Source of the DNA: Annona cherimola
Lineage: Eukaryota; Streptophyta; Magnoliopsida; Magnoliales; Annonaceae
Assembly (NCBI GenBank): GCA_030490835.1
Contig: CM059971.1
Coordinates: 70,016,224-70,080,223 of the forward strand
Direction: 5' to 3'
DNA length: 64,000 nucleotides
Below the pieces are notes generated by a model. It worked only from the letters and a program-made list of their open reading frames with translations, searched no databases and had not been told where the DNA came from. Shown here one piece after another: positions 48,501 through 58,334 of the stretch; positions within the stretch are counted from its first letter, which is position 1; every line of letters begins with the position of its first letter. Both the position numbers and the translations under genes were made by a program.

Positions 48501-51169
48501 GATAATTGTGTAGAAATGATTGAAAAGTAAAATAGTTGTGTAGGAAGATGTGAACAAATATTAAAAAATAGGGAACTTGTAGAATTTTAGAAAGTGAAAA
48601 GTTTTAGTTTAAAAAGTTTTATAATTAAACCAACGCACCCAAATAAAGTTTCTTTGTTTTTTCTACTTGTTGTTTCTCTCCCTCTGTTTCTTCTTTTTCT
48701 CCTCCTTTTTTCTCTACCAATTTTGAGTCTTTTCCGACTTGTTTTTTTCTCCTAATTCATCTATAGTTTCTTTCTTTTTTTCTCTTCTTTCTCTATTAAG
48801 AGGATCTTCCCTCTTTCTTCCAAAATCATCTTTTTCATTAATTTAGTGCTACTTGTTTTGTATCAAATTGGTAACAAAGTGAAGGTTGGTGAATATAACC
48901 CACAAGTTTTCGTTCCCTAAATCTATCATTAATTGTTTCCAGTAAATTTTTTGTCTCACTGGCATCCAACCCAAGGGACTCCAAATCTAAGAGCTTTACA
49001 GTTTTCAACCTTGCAGTTCACTGTTTTTCCAAACACACCACAAATAATCAGTGTTTCAGAATTTTGGAGCATCCTTAAGTTTCTGAAATTTGCAAAAATC
49101 AATTTGCTATTTCAAAACTTTATAGAACTACCCAGACGTTTCAGAAATCACAAAACTGTGCCAAAATTTTCACATTAAGAAGCATCCCTGAATATTCCAA
49201 AATTGCAAATCAGTTAATTTTTCAAAAAAATCAAAAGCCCCCAATTTCAGAAATTGCACCCTTCGGGTATTTGAGGAGGTTTTCCAGGGCTTCTAAAAGG
49301 TATATGAGGGCTTTGTTTGATAGGTTTTTAACAGCTCTTAGGGGCTTATGGGAAACCAAACACAATAAATTAAATTATCCATTGGGCATGATAGTCCTGC
49401 TTTCATGTTTTCAGCAATTTTTTTATGACTAAATTTAGTCACCAAAGCGCTCAACAACAAAGCCTTCAAATCTCACTACTGACATAAGTGCTCAACCATA
49501 TTAACAGAAGCAAAAGCAATGCATAGGACACAATGCCATATATGAAGCCCAATTCAATGAGTTTCATCATCTAATTTTGCGTCAGTTCTACCTCCAGCTC
49601 AATTTGCACCTCCATATCATGTTGAGAAAATCCTCAAAGATGAGATTATTACTTCTCCTTCAAGTGCTTATCATCAATATCTAATTCAGTAGAATAACAA
49701 ACCGGATACAAATGCTAGTTGCATATCGTCAAGTTTTCGCTCCAAATTTGTTAGAGCACTATCACCAATATAACTCTCCAGTGGTGAATTCTTTCAAGCT
49801 AGGGAGAATTGATGGGCATCAAGAAGCATCATATTTCAAAAATACATATCACAAGTACATAGTATAAAGTTGTCCTGCAGAAATTTTTAGATCCCTAGAG
49901 ATACTAACTAGAAGATACTAAAATTTGTTGTTTTCCTCATAAGATGTTATTGTCTTTTTTTAAGTTTGATTCTCTTTGAAGTTAGTTAAGAATAGTATTT
50001 GACTATTTTTAGTTTACTTCTCCAATAAGCTAGCTAAATTAATTTATTTTCTTTCATCTATAAATACAATTTTTGTGAGCCTTAAGAGGTATCAATGTCT
50101 GGTTATTAATGAAGGTTCTTAGCTTTCTCTACTTGTCATCTCTTCTCTGCTTCTTCCTCTTTCTTATATCTTCTTCTCAGCCCCTTTAAGTCTTTCTCGC
50201 GCCTTGTTTTTCCTCCTAATTCATTTGTGGTTTCTCCAGTTTCTTCCTTTCTTTCTCTATTGCGAGGATCTTTCCCCTTTCTTCCAAATTCTTCTTTTTT
50301 CATTGATTTAGGGCTATTTGCCCTAGATCACTGAGTCCCAAATACTAAATTCTAAAATGTCAAAAAGAAAGTTGACAACTTTCATATTTTATCGCGCCAA
50401 TTAAATCCTTGCAGGAAAGCCCTGCAAAACATCTGGCTAGAATTCTAGAAGTTCTCAGGTTTGGAGGAACCAAGTTGCTTTAACTTGAAACTGAAGTCCA
50501 CAGTCCAACTCAATTACATCATAGTTGACTGACCTATCTTTCCAATTTTGGTTGGATCCAATCCACCAACCAAATGCAGGCCTCGCTTGGTAACTGTATA
50601 GACCAGGTATGTAGCCCATACTGCTATTTCTCTTCCACATCAACTCCGTCTCCAGGTTAAACCGGTTTGAATGGATTCAAAATAAAGACTGCACCAAGCA
50701 TCCAGCTAAATAGCTCAATTTGCACCTGTATTTGGAATAAGGAGCAAAAGCCATCCATTTTTTTCTAGTGTGGCATTATAATTACATCTAAAAGCCTACT
50801 TTATTCTTGTCCTTTTAATCATTACCCTTTACCTTTTCATCGAAAACACCAACAGAAATTCAATTCAAGGATGTCGAGGACTGACCTTTGCAATATGTGC
50901 TCGGGGACATGGCCGCCACAGATGTCGCGGAGTGTTTCGGGGGTTTCAGCTGTCTGGGTCATGCGGGTGGTGCAAGAGAGGCTTGGAGGGCGCCCTGAAG
51001 ATGAAGAACGAGAGGCAGGAAATGGGTTTGTGCTTGAGATGGAGACTGGAGAGTGGTAAAGGTGAGTGCATTGTATAGTGGGGAAGAGGAGGAAAGGGAG
51101 TTGGGATGTCTTGTACGAAGCACCCCATGTAGTAGGCAAGGCTGGAGAAGCTAAAGAAGAGGAAAACAT
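42600..51169 (-). CDS. RH58: DEAD-box RNA helicase 58-like, predicted plastid protein, ten exons
   Basis: An ATP-dependent RNA helicase. Exons (- strand): 51169-50886, 47930-47837, 47326-47213, 47077-46961, 46410-46306, 45823-45665, 45557-45489, 44448-44359, 43212-43072 and 42863-42600. All introns are GT-AG; intron 1 is phase 2 and the rest phase 0. The total is 1437 nt, 478 aa (the Arabidopsis family member is of similar length). Residues 1 to about 70 are Ser/Pro-rich with few acids (MFSSSLASPALPTTWGASYK), like a chloroplast transit peptide. Motifs: Q-motif region GYVVPTDVQ (100-108), I AQTGSGKT (125-132), Ia PTRELG (157-162), II DEVD (237-240), III SAS (271-273, usually SAT), V STDIAARGVDLP (402-413) and VI HRAGRTGR (432-439). 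Motif Ib is degenerate. SEKSKKAG in exon 9 and IPQHNRFLHDCIQQKWTK in exon 6 are RH58-like. All exons are open, so the gene is probably functional. Confidence 0.95.
44750..45200. repeat. Family C repeat inside RH58 intron 7
   Basis: Contains GATCAAGTTTCATCTAAATC, AAACTGTCTAAAAACATCAT and ATAATCTACACATGAATATA, matching 40845-41410. It lies between exon 7 (ends 45489) and exon 8 (starts 44448) and does not touch a splice site. Confidence 0.55.
47503..47800. mobile_element. Harbinger-like MITE (family H) in RH58 intron 2, right end unclear
   Basis: Begins GGGTGTGTTTGGTAATTGG. The body resembles the other H copies in purine-rich form (AGAGAATAAAGGTAAAAAAG, AAATAAGTAGGATAGTTAGG). The matching right terminus is not evident, so it may be truncated. 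Confidence 0.55.
48385..48640. mobile_element. Harbinger-like MITE (family H) in RH58 intron 1
   Basis: Ends AAACCAACGCACCC (48627-48640), a version of CCAAACACACCC. The inside matches the family (ATGATATGATGTGATATGGG, AGAGAATAAAGTTAAAATAC, GAAATGATTGAAAAGTAAAA). It abuts the remnant of the LTR element's 5' LTR. Confidence 0.6.
48644..50330 (+). mobile_element. Internally deleted LTR retrotransposon in RH58 intron 1, antisense to the gene
   Basis: Two matching LTR segments are present. The 3' LTR runs from TGATGGGCATC at 49810 (after AGGGAGAAT, a polypurine tract) to GCCCTAGATCA at 50330, with a TATA box CTATAAATAC near 50058. The 5' remnant at 48644-48865 shares the pyrimidine-rich end (CTAATTCAT, TTTCTCTATT, AGGATCTT, TTTTCATT-ATTTAG). 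TGGTAACAAAGT at 48869 resembles the initiator tRNA-Met primer-binding site. The 1-kb interior has no complete domain. TTGTTAGAGCACTATCACCA and GGTGAATTCTTTCAAGCTAG just before the 3' LTR resemble the tail of a gypsy polyprotein. Confidence 0.65.
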
Positions 51170-51192
51170 CTGGAGAAGGAGAAGAGGAGCAT
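51151..51192 (-). promoter_or_regulatory. Upstream ORF overlapping the RH58 start codon
   Basis: An ATG at 51192-51190 opens a 13-codon frame ending with TAG at 51153-51151. It spans the RH58 ATG (51169-51167) in another frame. If the transcript starts upstream of 51192, scanning ribosomes would meet this ATG first, which could lower RH58 translation. The transcription start is unknown. No in-frame ATG exists between it and the main start, and the RH58 frame upstream of 51169 has no ATG. Confidence 0.4.
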
Positions 51193-51284
51193 AGACTGGA
51201 GGTAGTGACTGGCTCTCCGGCTTCTGCAATCGCAGTCTGGTTTCATTGAGACGACGGATTTCTCAAACCGGCAAAATCGTACCG

Positions 51285-51296
51285 AACCGGCCGGTT
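51285..51296. promoter_or_regulatory. Perfect 12-bp palindrome AACCGGCCGGTT in the RH58 promoter
   Basis: Lies about 120 bp upstream of the RH58 ATG. A TATA-like TTTATAG (- strand) lies at about 51300-51306, so the palindrome is close to the likely transcription start. AACCGG also occurs at 51265. The binding factor is unknown; CCGGTT-type sites are bound by some GRAS/CPP/trihelix-class factors, but I do not assign one. Confidence 0.4.
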
Positions 51297-51325
51297 GATC
51301 TATAAATTAAGATATCTCTGGGTGG

Positions 51326-51610
51326 GTTTCGCGCGGGCATGCAACCATTTTTGGAAAAAAAAAATTCGAAATTTTTTTATACAACTATTTATCTAGTATT
51401 ATTTAATATATATTAATTAAATTAATAAAATTTCATTAATTTTTAAAAATCCAAAAAAAATCTAAAAGTCTCCAAAAATGATAAAAATTGATACATATGT
51501 TAAATATACTTAGATTAACATTTTCATGAAAAAATTTTAAAAAAATTAAAAAAATAGGTGTAGCACACCTAGGCACCTGAATGCATACGATTGCACCCCG
51601 CGTTTCGCTT
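51326..51610. mobile_element. Family A palindromic MITE in the RH58 promoter
   Basis: Outer arms CGCGCGGGCATGCAACC and GATTGCACCCCGCGTTTCG are GC-rich inverted repeats. Inner arms have TTTTTTTATACAACTATTTA and CTCCAAAAATGATAAAAATT, then TTAAATATACTTAGATTAAC. It ends about 155 bp upstream of the RH58 ATG. No TSD was found. Confidence 0.6.
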
Positions 51611-51619
51611 TGCCTCCGT

Positions 51620-51790
51620 AATGAAATTTTTTGACTTAAAATTTTTTAACATAGAAAAAATAATATAATAAGATAATAATAATGATGAAAAGTAAATATA
51701 GTAAAATTAAAATAGATAAAATAGTTACATGAGTAGCTGTGTAATAAAGTTTTACGATTACCAAATAAACCATAATTTTTTGTTAAGCTA
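51620..51790. repeat. Family H MITE fragment
   Basis: GACTTAAAATTTTTTAACAT, AATGATGAAAAGTAAATATA and TTACGATTACCAAATAAACC resemble the reverse orientation of family H. The right-hand CCAAA-type end is degenerate. Confidence 0.4.
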
Positions 51791-52059
51791 CGGTAGATTG
51801 GGGAATTTACCTCATACCACATAAATATAAGTTTTTATGTATTATCATCCATACATGGCAACTATATATATATCAGGCAACTTTTAATGTTTTATAAAAT
51901 AACAAATCTATTATTTCATATTTAAATGCTTTATATTAAAGAAACCAATTAAGAATTTAAATAAAATTAAACAACCTTCACATTAACGAGGTAATAATAA
52001 GGTTGGCTAAGAAGAACAAAACTAGAAGTCTACCGATCTGTGACAAACTAGTCACTACT

Positions 52060-52400
52060 CCGATGATTTCATCCTAGTCCAAAAACATAATTTTTTTGGT
52101 TTTTAAAATTTTTTATAAACATGTTAATTTAATTATATTTAATTTATAAATAAATTTTACCATTTTTGAATATGTGTATATTTTTATTTTGAATTTTTAA
52201 ACATAGGGGTATTTAAGTCATTATCTAAAATGACTTAAATACCTTTGTATTTAAAATCCAAAGTAAATATATATGCATATTTGAAAATGATAAATACTAA
52301 TTTATAGATTAAATATAACTAGATTAATATGCATATAAAAAATATTTTCAAAAAAATTATGTTTTTGGATCGGTCTAAAATTATCAAATTTAAAACGGGT
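52060..52400. mobile_element. Family A palindromic MITE
   Basis: Arms TCCAAAAACATAATTTTTTT and AAAAAATTATGTTTTTGGA. Inner arms AAATTTTACCATTTTTGAAT and TTGAAAATGATAAATACTAA; the centre ATGACTTAAATACCTTTG mirrors AGGGGTATTTAAGTCATT. The outer arms may extend to CTACCGATC (about 52032) and GATCGGTA (about 52410). The TSD is uncertain. Confidence 0.65.
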
Positions 52401-52469
52401 CTGAAAAGATCGGTACTCGACTAAGAAAGAAGAGAAGAATTTTCCTAATAGAATGTAGGTAGAGTAACT

Positions 52470-52810
52470 AACTGGGCCTTCGTAAATAAGACAATGATAG
52501 TGGGCTAAATAACCCTTGGTTAATATTTTTTGTTTTATATAAAAACTAAAAGATTAGATTATTTAATTTATTAGTTAAGATTTATCATCTTTGAATATGT
52601 ATATAGACTTTTTGTTTTTAAACATAGACGTATTTTTAGTCATTTTCAATATTATTTGTAGAGATGTATATGTATATTGTTTTGGACAAAAATATCCTTG
52701 TATTTAAAATTCAAAAAACATATGCACATCTTAAAAAATAATAAAATTTAATTTATAGATAAAAATTTACTTAAATGGACAGATTTTGTGTAAGGACTGG
52801 GTATTTTTAT
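52470..52810. mobile_element. Family A palindromic MITE, more diverged
   Basis: Arms contain ATTTATCATCTTTGAATATG and ATCTTAAAAAATAATAAAAT, and the centre has CAAAAATATCCTTGTATTTA. It lies less than 100 bp from the previous copy, in tandem. Confidence 0.55.
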
Positions 52811-53199
52811 TATAGTCTTTCCTTTACCATAAGATAATTTGTGAACATACCACTAGTAATTAATGATATTAGTGTTGTACATGTTGTTTATAGATATGAT
52901 ACATGTGGAACATGTAGTGTATGCACGCGTACATTACAATCTTGGCATGTTGGTTCTATGAGACACCATTCACGAGTATATTAGAATGAATATGAGTAAT
53001 ACGAGTTGTGCATTGGCATATTCGTGTGACTGCATCATTCAGTTATGATATAATTTGCGAAGTATTGATTTAGAAGTATATGATCGATGCGTTGTTTCAC
53101 TATAACTATCTTGAATCTTGTAGAGTAAGTACAGAGTTCCACCTGCTTGGTTAGGTCGTAAAGGTTAAGGGGGCAGTGCGCGAACTTTTGCTGATTGGT

Positions 53200-54258
53200 T
53201 TAGAGCACGCGAAGCCACGCCCGAAGTCGACTCCACATTACAACTTGGCTCAAGTTTGAAACAAAGTCGACTCAAGTTCAAGACTCGAGATTGAAGAAGC
53301 TCAAGAGCTAAAGTTTAGAGTTCCAAGCTTACAATGTTCAGTGAAATCACACACCCAAGTTTATTTCACTTGCGATTCGGGTCAAGTTTCATGACCAAGT
53401 CAACTTAAAGAAAAACTTGAAGAGCATAAGCAACGAGGCAAACTCTATGGTAGAAAATCAACATTCGAAATTGCACTCTTAGTCGACCCTAATATGAGAC
53501 TTAGGTGAAGATGTACCAAAAGTTGAATTCAAATGCAACTTGAGTTGTAACTGTTAGAAAAATTCGAATGATAATACGTTAAATGCGCAACACCTATACC
53601 TTACAATATTCAGAATAACTCTATATCTATTTAAGACACATCAAGAAGAGTTATGAAGGTTAGGTAAAACATTGATTGGGTCTTTACCTGTCTATCTTCA
53701 AGCTACTAAGAGTGCATTGATTGTTCTGTAAGAGAGTCTCACTTTTATTGCAAAGAGATGTAAGTTTCACATTCTTAAGCTTCTTAAGAGTCTTTTCAAG
53801 TGCTTCAATTGTTCTACATGAATTTATAATGTATAGATTCGCTTGTTTAATTCCTTTTGTTATATTGTGATACTTGGTTTGGTGTTGAAGGTCAAGGCTA
53901 AGTTGATACAAATAATATAGAGTTGGAGTGGAACTCACTATTTACTTGTGCATCTATTGTAGATGCCTCCTCCTAGAGCTATAATCTAAAAGAGAGTAAA
54001 AGTTCTAGTTGTAATCTCGTTGGAAGATAATAGAATCAAAGGTACAAGGAAGTATGTACTTGGAAGAGCGCATCGGGGAAAATTGTCTGAACCAATATAT
54101 ATTGTTTTTACTTCTTTATGACTCTTTTTTGCCTTTTACATTTTATTCAAGGGGATTGAACTCATAAGAAGTTAAAGTTTAAAATTACCAAAGAATTTTT
54201 AAGAAATTCATTCATTCATCACCTCTTGGATTTTGCCACAAACTTAGGACCGATAAAC
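53200..54258 (+). repeat. Copia LTR (copy 4), apparently solo
   Basis: Shows the same order as LTR copies 1 and 2: an AAGTCGACTC / CGATTCGGGTCAAGTTT array at 53230-53550, then TTAAGACACATCAAGAAGAG, then AGAGTCTTTTCAAGTGCTTC, AATGTATAGATTCG and GATACTTGGTTTGGTGTTG. The end is ACTTAGGACCGATAAACA near 54258. No primer-binding site or gag follows. The 5' boundary is not clear. Confidence 0.6.
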
Positions 54259-54354
54259 AACACCTCTGGAGAAATTTTTAATTAATTAAGTGTTATGGGT
54301 GAAAAAGTCCATGAATTAATAATTAGGCCTAGCCCACGTTCAGGCCTAGCCCGC

Positions 54355-57300
54355 TGTAACATCCAACTCTCGGGGTGTTATAGACGTAGTCTATCGTGTC
54401 AAAGCTGAGAATAACGTTATGAATAAAATCTCCCAACATGGAAATGGATATCAAGATGCAAAACAATATAAATCTTAATTAATACATTTCAAGTCTACTC
54501 TTCATGGAGTCACTATACATATTTGGTATCCATTATCAATACAAGCATTATAAGAAAACTTCAATGACTCTAAATTTCTTGTCTTTTGCTCTGCTAATTT
54601 CACCTGTTTTTATGTCGACGGTAGCTCTAATTTAGCATATATTCCTGTTTTTTCACTGAAAATAAAATTATGTGAGCCAGAAGCTTAGTAAGTAAATAGT
54701 TATTTATTCAAATTCATTTTTTAAATAAATAACATCTATGTTGTCTTTCGTGCACTCAATGAAAAGTTAAACTCTTTTATGCTTGTGCGAGAGTATGTTC
54801 ATTCTAATTTATGCATTTATGCCATGGGTATTGCTATTTTCTTGTACTCGCGTGCAACCGTGCTACACATTCGTGAGCTAATTCATCTTCTTTTGTAGTC
54901 CTGAGGTCGCTACCTAGGCACTATCATACTGCTTTACTGTTTAGATTCATCGCTTAACATGATTAAAAATATTTTAAAATAATCATGCTCATGCTTAAAT
55001 AAACCGACTTGAAAGAAAATTCCAAACTTAGTAAATAATCACACTTCATAGCAAATTATAATATTCAACATAATATTTTTTAAGTCATGATTTGGTAAAA
55101 AATTACTTACCTCTAGAAGGCTTTAAACTTTTTTTTCAATCTCTTGAAGTAGCTTCAAGTCTCTCTTCTTAATTTCATCATAACATGTTTATTATTTCAC
55201 ATTATTATTTTTTATAAGTATTACTAAAATTTTCATTTATGACCTATCCAAAATATCTCATAATTTTATTTAGTCAAAATTATATTTTTCTATTTATTCC
55301 GTGAATTCCTAACTCATATAAGGCATTTTGCAAACTATTTTATTTGAAAGGGACTTTTTATAATTTTTTAAAATCTTTTCTTATGAAATTCCTTCATAAG
55401 TCAAGAGGGTATTCTATAATAATCTTTTTAAAAATATCTCCTGCAAATTTTCTAGCAAGGTTTAGGTTTTCCTTTAATTTTTTCAAAATAGATACCTTTT
55501 GCAAAATCATAAATTCGTGGGATTCTTTGTAAAATTTCCATCAAAAGTCAAATTTGCTACAATTTTCTTCTTTCTTCTACTCCATTTTCACCCATCTCTG
55601 TCAACATTCGGCAATTGCGAAAACTGCCCTAACGAATCTCGTTTTTTCCTTTGGGCATATATTTGGGTTCCTTATTTAATATAGATTCACTTAATGCTTT
55701 TATTTTCCTAAAGCTAGCGAATTTATAGAGTTCGGAAAAAAATGAGTGAATTATATAAACTTAAAATTCTTATTGAATCATTAACAATAAAGCATGAAAA
55801 TTTTCATTTACCTAATTGTTGTACCCACGGAGGGATGATTTCTTGTAAATCTTAACTCGACAGCCTTCATTTCTTTTCTTCTGCATCTTCTCTCTGCTCC
55901 CGCATTCTTTAAAAAGAGCATGTTGTTGCTCGCCAACGCTCGCCAGTAATGTTCATAAATTATATATTATTATTATTATTATTATTATTATTAGATATTT
56001 TTACGGCTATTACATTCGCATTAACAAAAGCCTTCTTAAAAGAAGGGCTCGTGCAACATTTCTCTCTTCCTTTTCCTTTCTCATTTTTGCTTCTTCTCCC
56101 TTCCTTTTCCTCTTCTCCCTAGTCTTCAATCCAATCCTAGACCTTCCCAAAAATCCTTTAAAACCACCTCAAAGATTGTTGGTGTGCATCAAAGGAGTTT
56201 GAAAATATCAGATGTTTGAGTCTAAGATTGCTATTTTTGACGAAGATTATGATCTAGGTAAGTAGATGTTTCATTTTTTTAAATGAGTGGTGAAATCTCA
56301 TCTTAAACGTGATATAAGGATGTGGGAAAGAGTAACATCTAATGACTTCTTCATTTAAGCATTTTAGGATTCATGACAACTTAGGATTAACAAGATTCAT
56401 GTGGTTGTTGTGTGATTTTTGTAAAATAGATAACATGTTAGCAATTTTTACATCATTAGAATATGATATTTCTTGAGTGGGTTTAAATTAGTAAGATGAA
56501 CTAGAGGTTTTCACTTTGATACTAATTATGTTTTTGATAAAATGCTTGTGTGATAGTTGGTAGGTTCAATTCAACGTACACTTTGTTAATTTTGTTAATA
56601 CTATATGCATGGTTTGTGACATTCGTTTTTGTGTGTTTTGAATGATGCAATATTCAAGATGGGTGGTTGTAGTCAATAATCCAATGCATGTATATGATCA
56701 TGGGCACATTGCATACATATTTTTTATATGAGAAAAAGGGTTGTTCACGACCCTTAATTGACATGTAGGAGACGGTTTTTTGTGGCCCTTGGTTGACATG
56801 TGGTTACATGCATATATTCTTAGGTGCGGGTGTTGGTTTCATATGTCTTGAGTGGTTGTTTAAAAATCATCTTACTGCATTACTATCATGAAACGTGCAT
56901 TAAGAGTCTTAATTGCTTTCATTTTATACTAATTGTTGTCTACTCACTGAGTCTATTTAGACTCATGTAATTTGTCATTTTGCCTTTAGGTTACAGGCTA
57001 GGTGAGACATCTCGGGATGGAGCCGAAAGAGAACACAATCCTAGGAACTTAACTCAATAGACTAGGGCTTGTTTGCTTTGTTATTTTTGGAATTTTGCTT
57101 TTGTTGATACTAGTGAAGATGGACAATTTACTTAGTTGACCAAACTGTAGTAAATATGTTATATTTGTGTATTTTGAACTTGATTACAATCTATGTGAAT
57201 AGATATATGTTAGTTCTTGAGTTGCTGTATTGCGTAATGATAGTGTATGAGGATTTTCTTACTATATGAATATCTTCATAGTATGAGAATGCAAATATAT

Positions 57301-57448
57301 AAATCTAGAACTAAATGTTATATTTTATGAATAACGAGTTATATATCTTGCATTATCCCTTGTAGTTATGAGGAGATGTTGCTGAATTTTTTGGTCGTTT
57401 GATACCCGTTGACTAGCCATGAGAAAGTCTAGGCAATAGGATGTTACA
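54355..57448 (+). repeat. Long gypsy-type LTR unit, about 3.1 kb
   Basis: Starts TGTAACATCC and ends GGATGTTACA, a perfect 10-bp inverted repeat of the kind seen at Tekay/Del LTR ends. The inside includes CTCACTGAGTCTATTTAGACTCA-like sequence near 56945-56966, comparable to the GAGTTC...GAACT motifs of other gypsy LTRs. An (ATT)n microsatellite lies at 55966-55992. No coding domain was found. The flanking pentamers (CCCGC, CTTTG) do not match, so it is not a simple solo LTR with intact TSD. Confidence 0.55.
55966..55992. repeat. (ATT)n microsatellite, nine units
   Basis: Uninterrupted ATT trinucleotides within the long LTR unit. Confidence 0.92.
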
Positions 57449-57494
57449 CTTTGAAACAAAAAAGTAAAAAAAAAAAATTTATTTGCATTCGAAT

Positions 57495-57780
57495 GGCCGC
57501 TTGGGAATATGGGATCGGCCCCCTTATAAGTAGGGTCTAAAAGGGTTAAAAAAATGAGAAAATTTTGAAAAATATCAGAATGACGTGATATGAATGTGAT
57601 AATGATTAAGAGAAAAGAGAATGAAAAGAAAATAGATAAAATAATTATACGTAAAGATATAAAAATGATTGCAACATCGACATAATAATAGAAAAATAGA
57701 TTTCTTAGGTAGTTAATATACGGAATCATATCAAAATTTGTTTAAGGAATGAGAAAATTTTCGTTGATCCTTAAAATAAT
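57495..57780. repeat. Family H-like MITE, degenerate
   Basis: AATATCAGAATGACGTGATA, ATGATTAAGAGAAAAGAGAA, AAATAGATAAAATAATTATA and AAAAATGATTGCAAC follow the purine-rich order of family H. Ends are not clear. Confidence 0.35.
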
Positions 57781-58325
57781 TTGAAATATCATATTTAAAT
57801 AACTAATATTAAATAAATGACTGAATTTGATTTTGAGCTAATTATGAGGTGATGTAAAAAGCCATATCCAAATTTACTTCTGTACAATGATTTCCATTAT
57901 ATTGAGCACTAAATAATTGTGAAGAAAAGTAAACACAAAAATAAGTGGAAAGGACATAAGGATGACAAACAAAAAAACCCTTAAACATACTGACATGTTA
58001 TTGCCTAATGTTTTATTTTAGAAAAAATATTTCTATATATGGTCAAGTCTCTTTTTGAGGCCATGAATCCAAATCATGTATCATGTTTAACATTCTGTAC
58101 TTAGCTCAAATATAAGAATTAATTTTCATCGAGATTGAGCCAAACCTTTTTTTACTAGTACTGTACATCATGACATCTAATTATTTAAATGGAGATCAAA
58201 GGCTCCAAGTTGAAATTCCAGTCGAAATCCCGATTGAAGATACGAACCATTGCGTAGTGAACAACCAGATCCTTGACATCGCAACTGTGACCAACCCAAC
58301 TAATGCTCGGTTTAACCGAACCTTT
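57781..58325. other. Intergenic, nothing recognised
   Basis: No open frame or repeat that I can name. Confidence 0.4.
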
Positions 58326-58334
58326 TAAAATAAT

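Noticed and set aside
50837..51229. RH58 start at 51229 (a frame beginning QKPESQ)
   Set aside because: The codon at 51229-51227 is TTG, not ATG. The first ATG in frame is at 51169, and the protein from there already has a transit-peptide-like start and normal family length.
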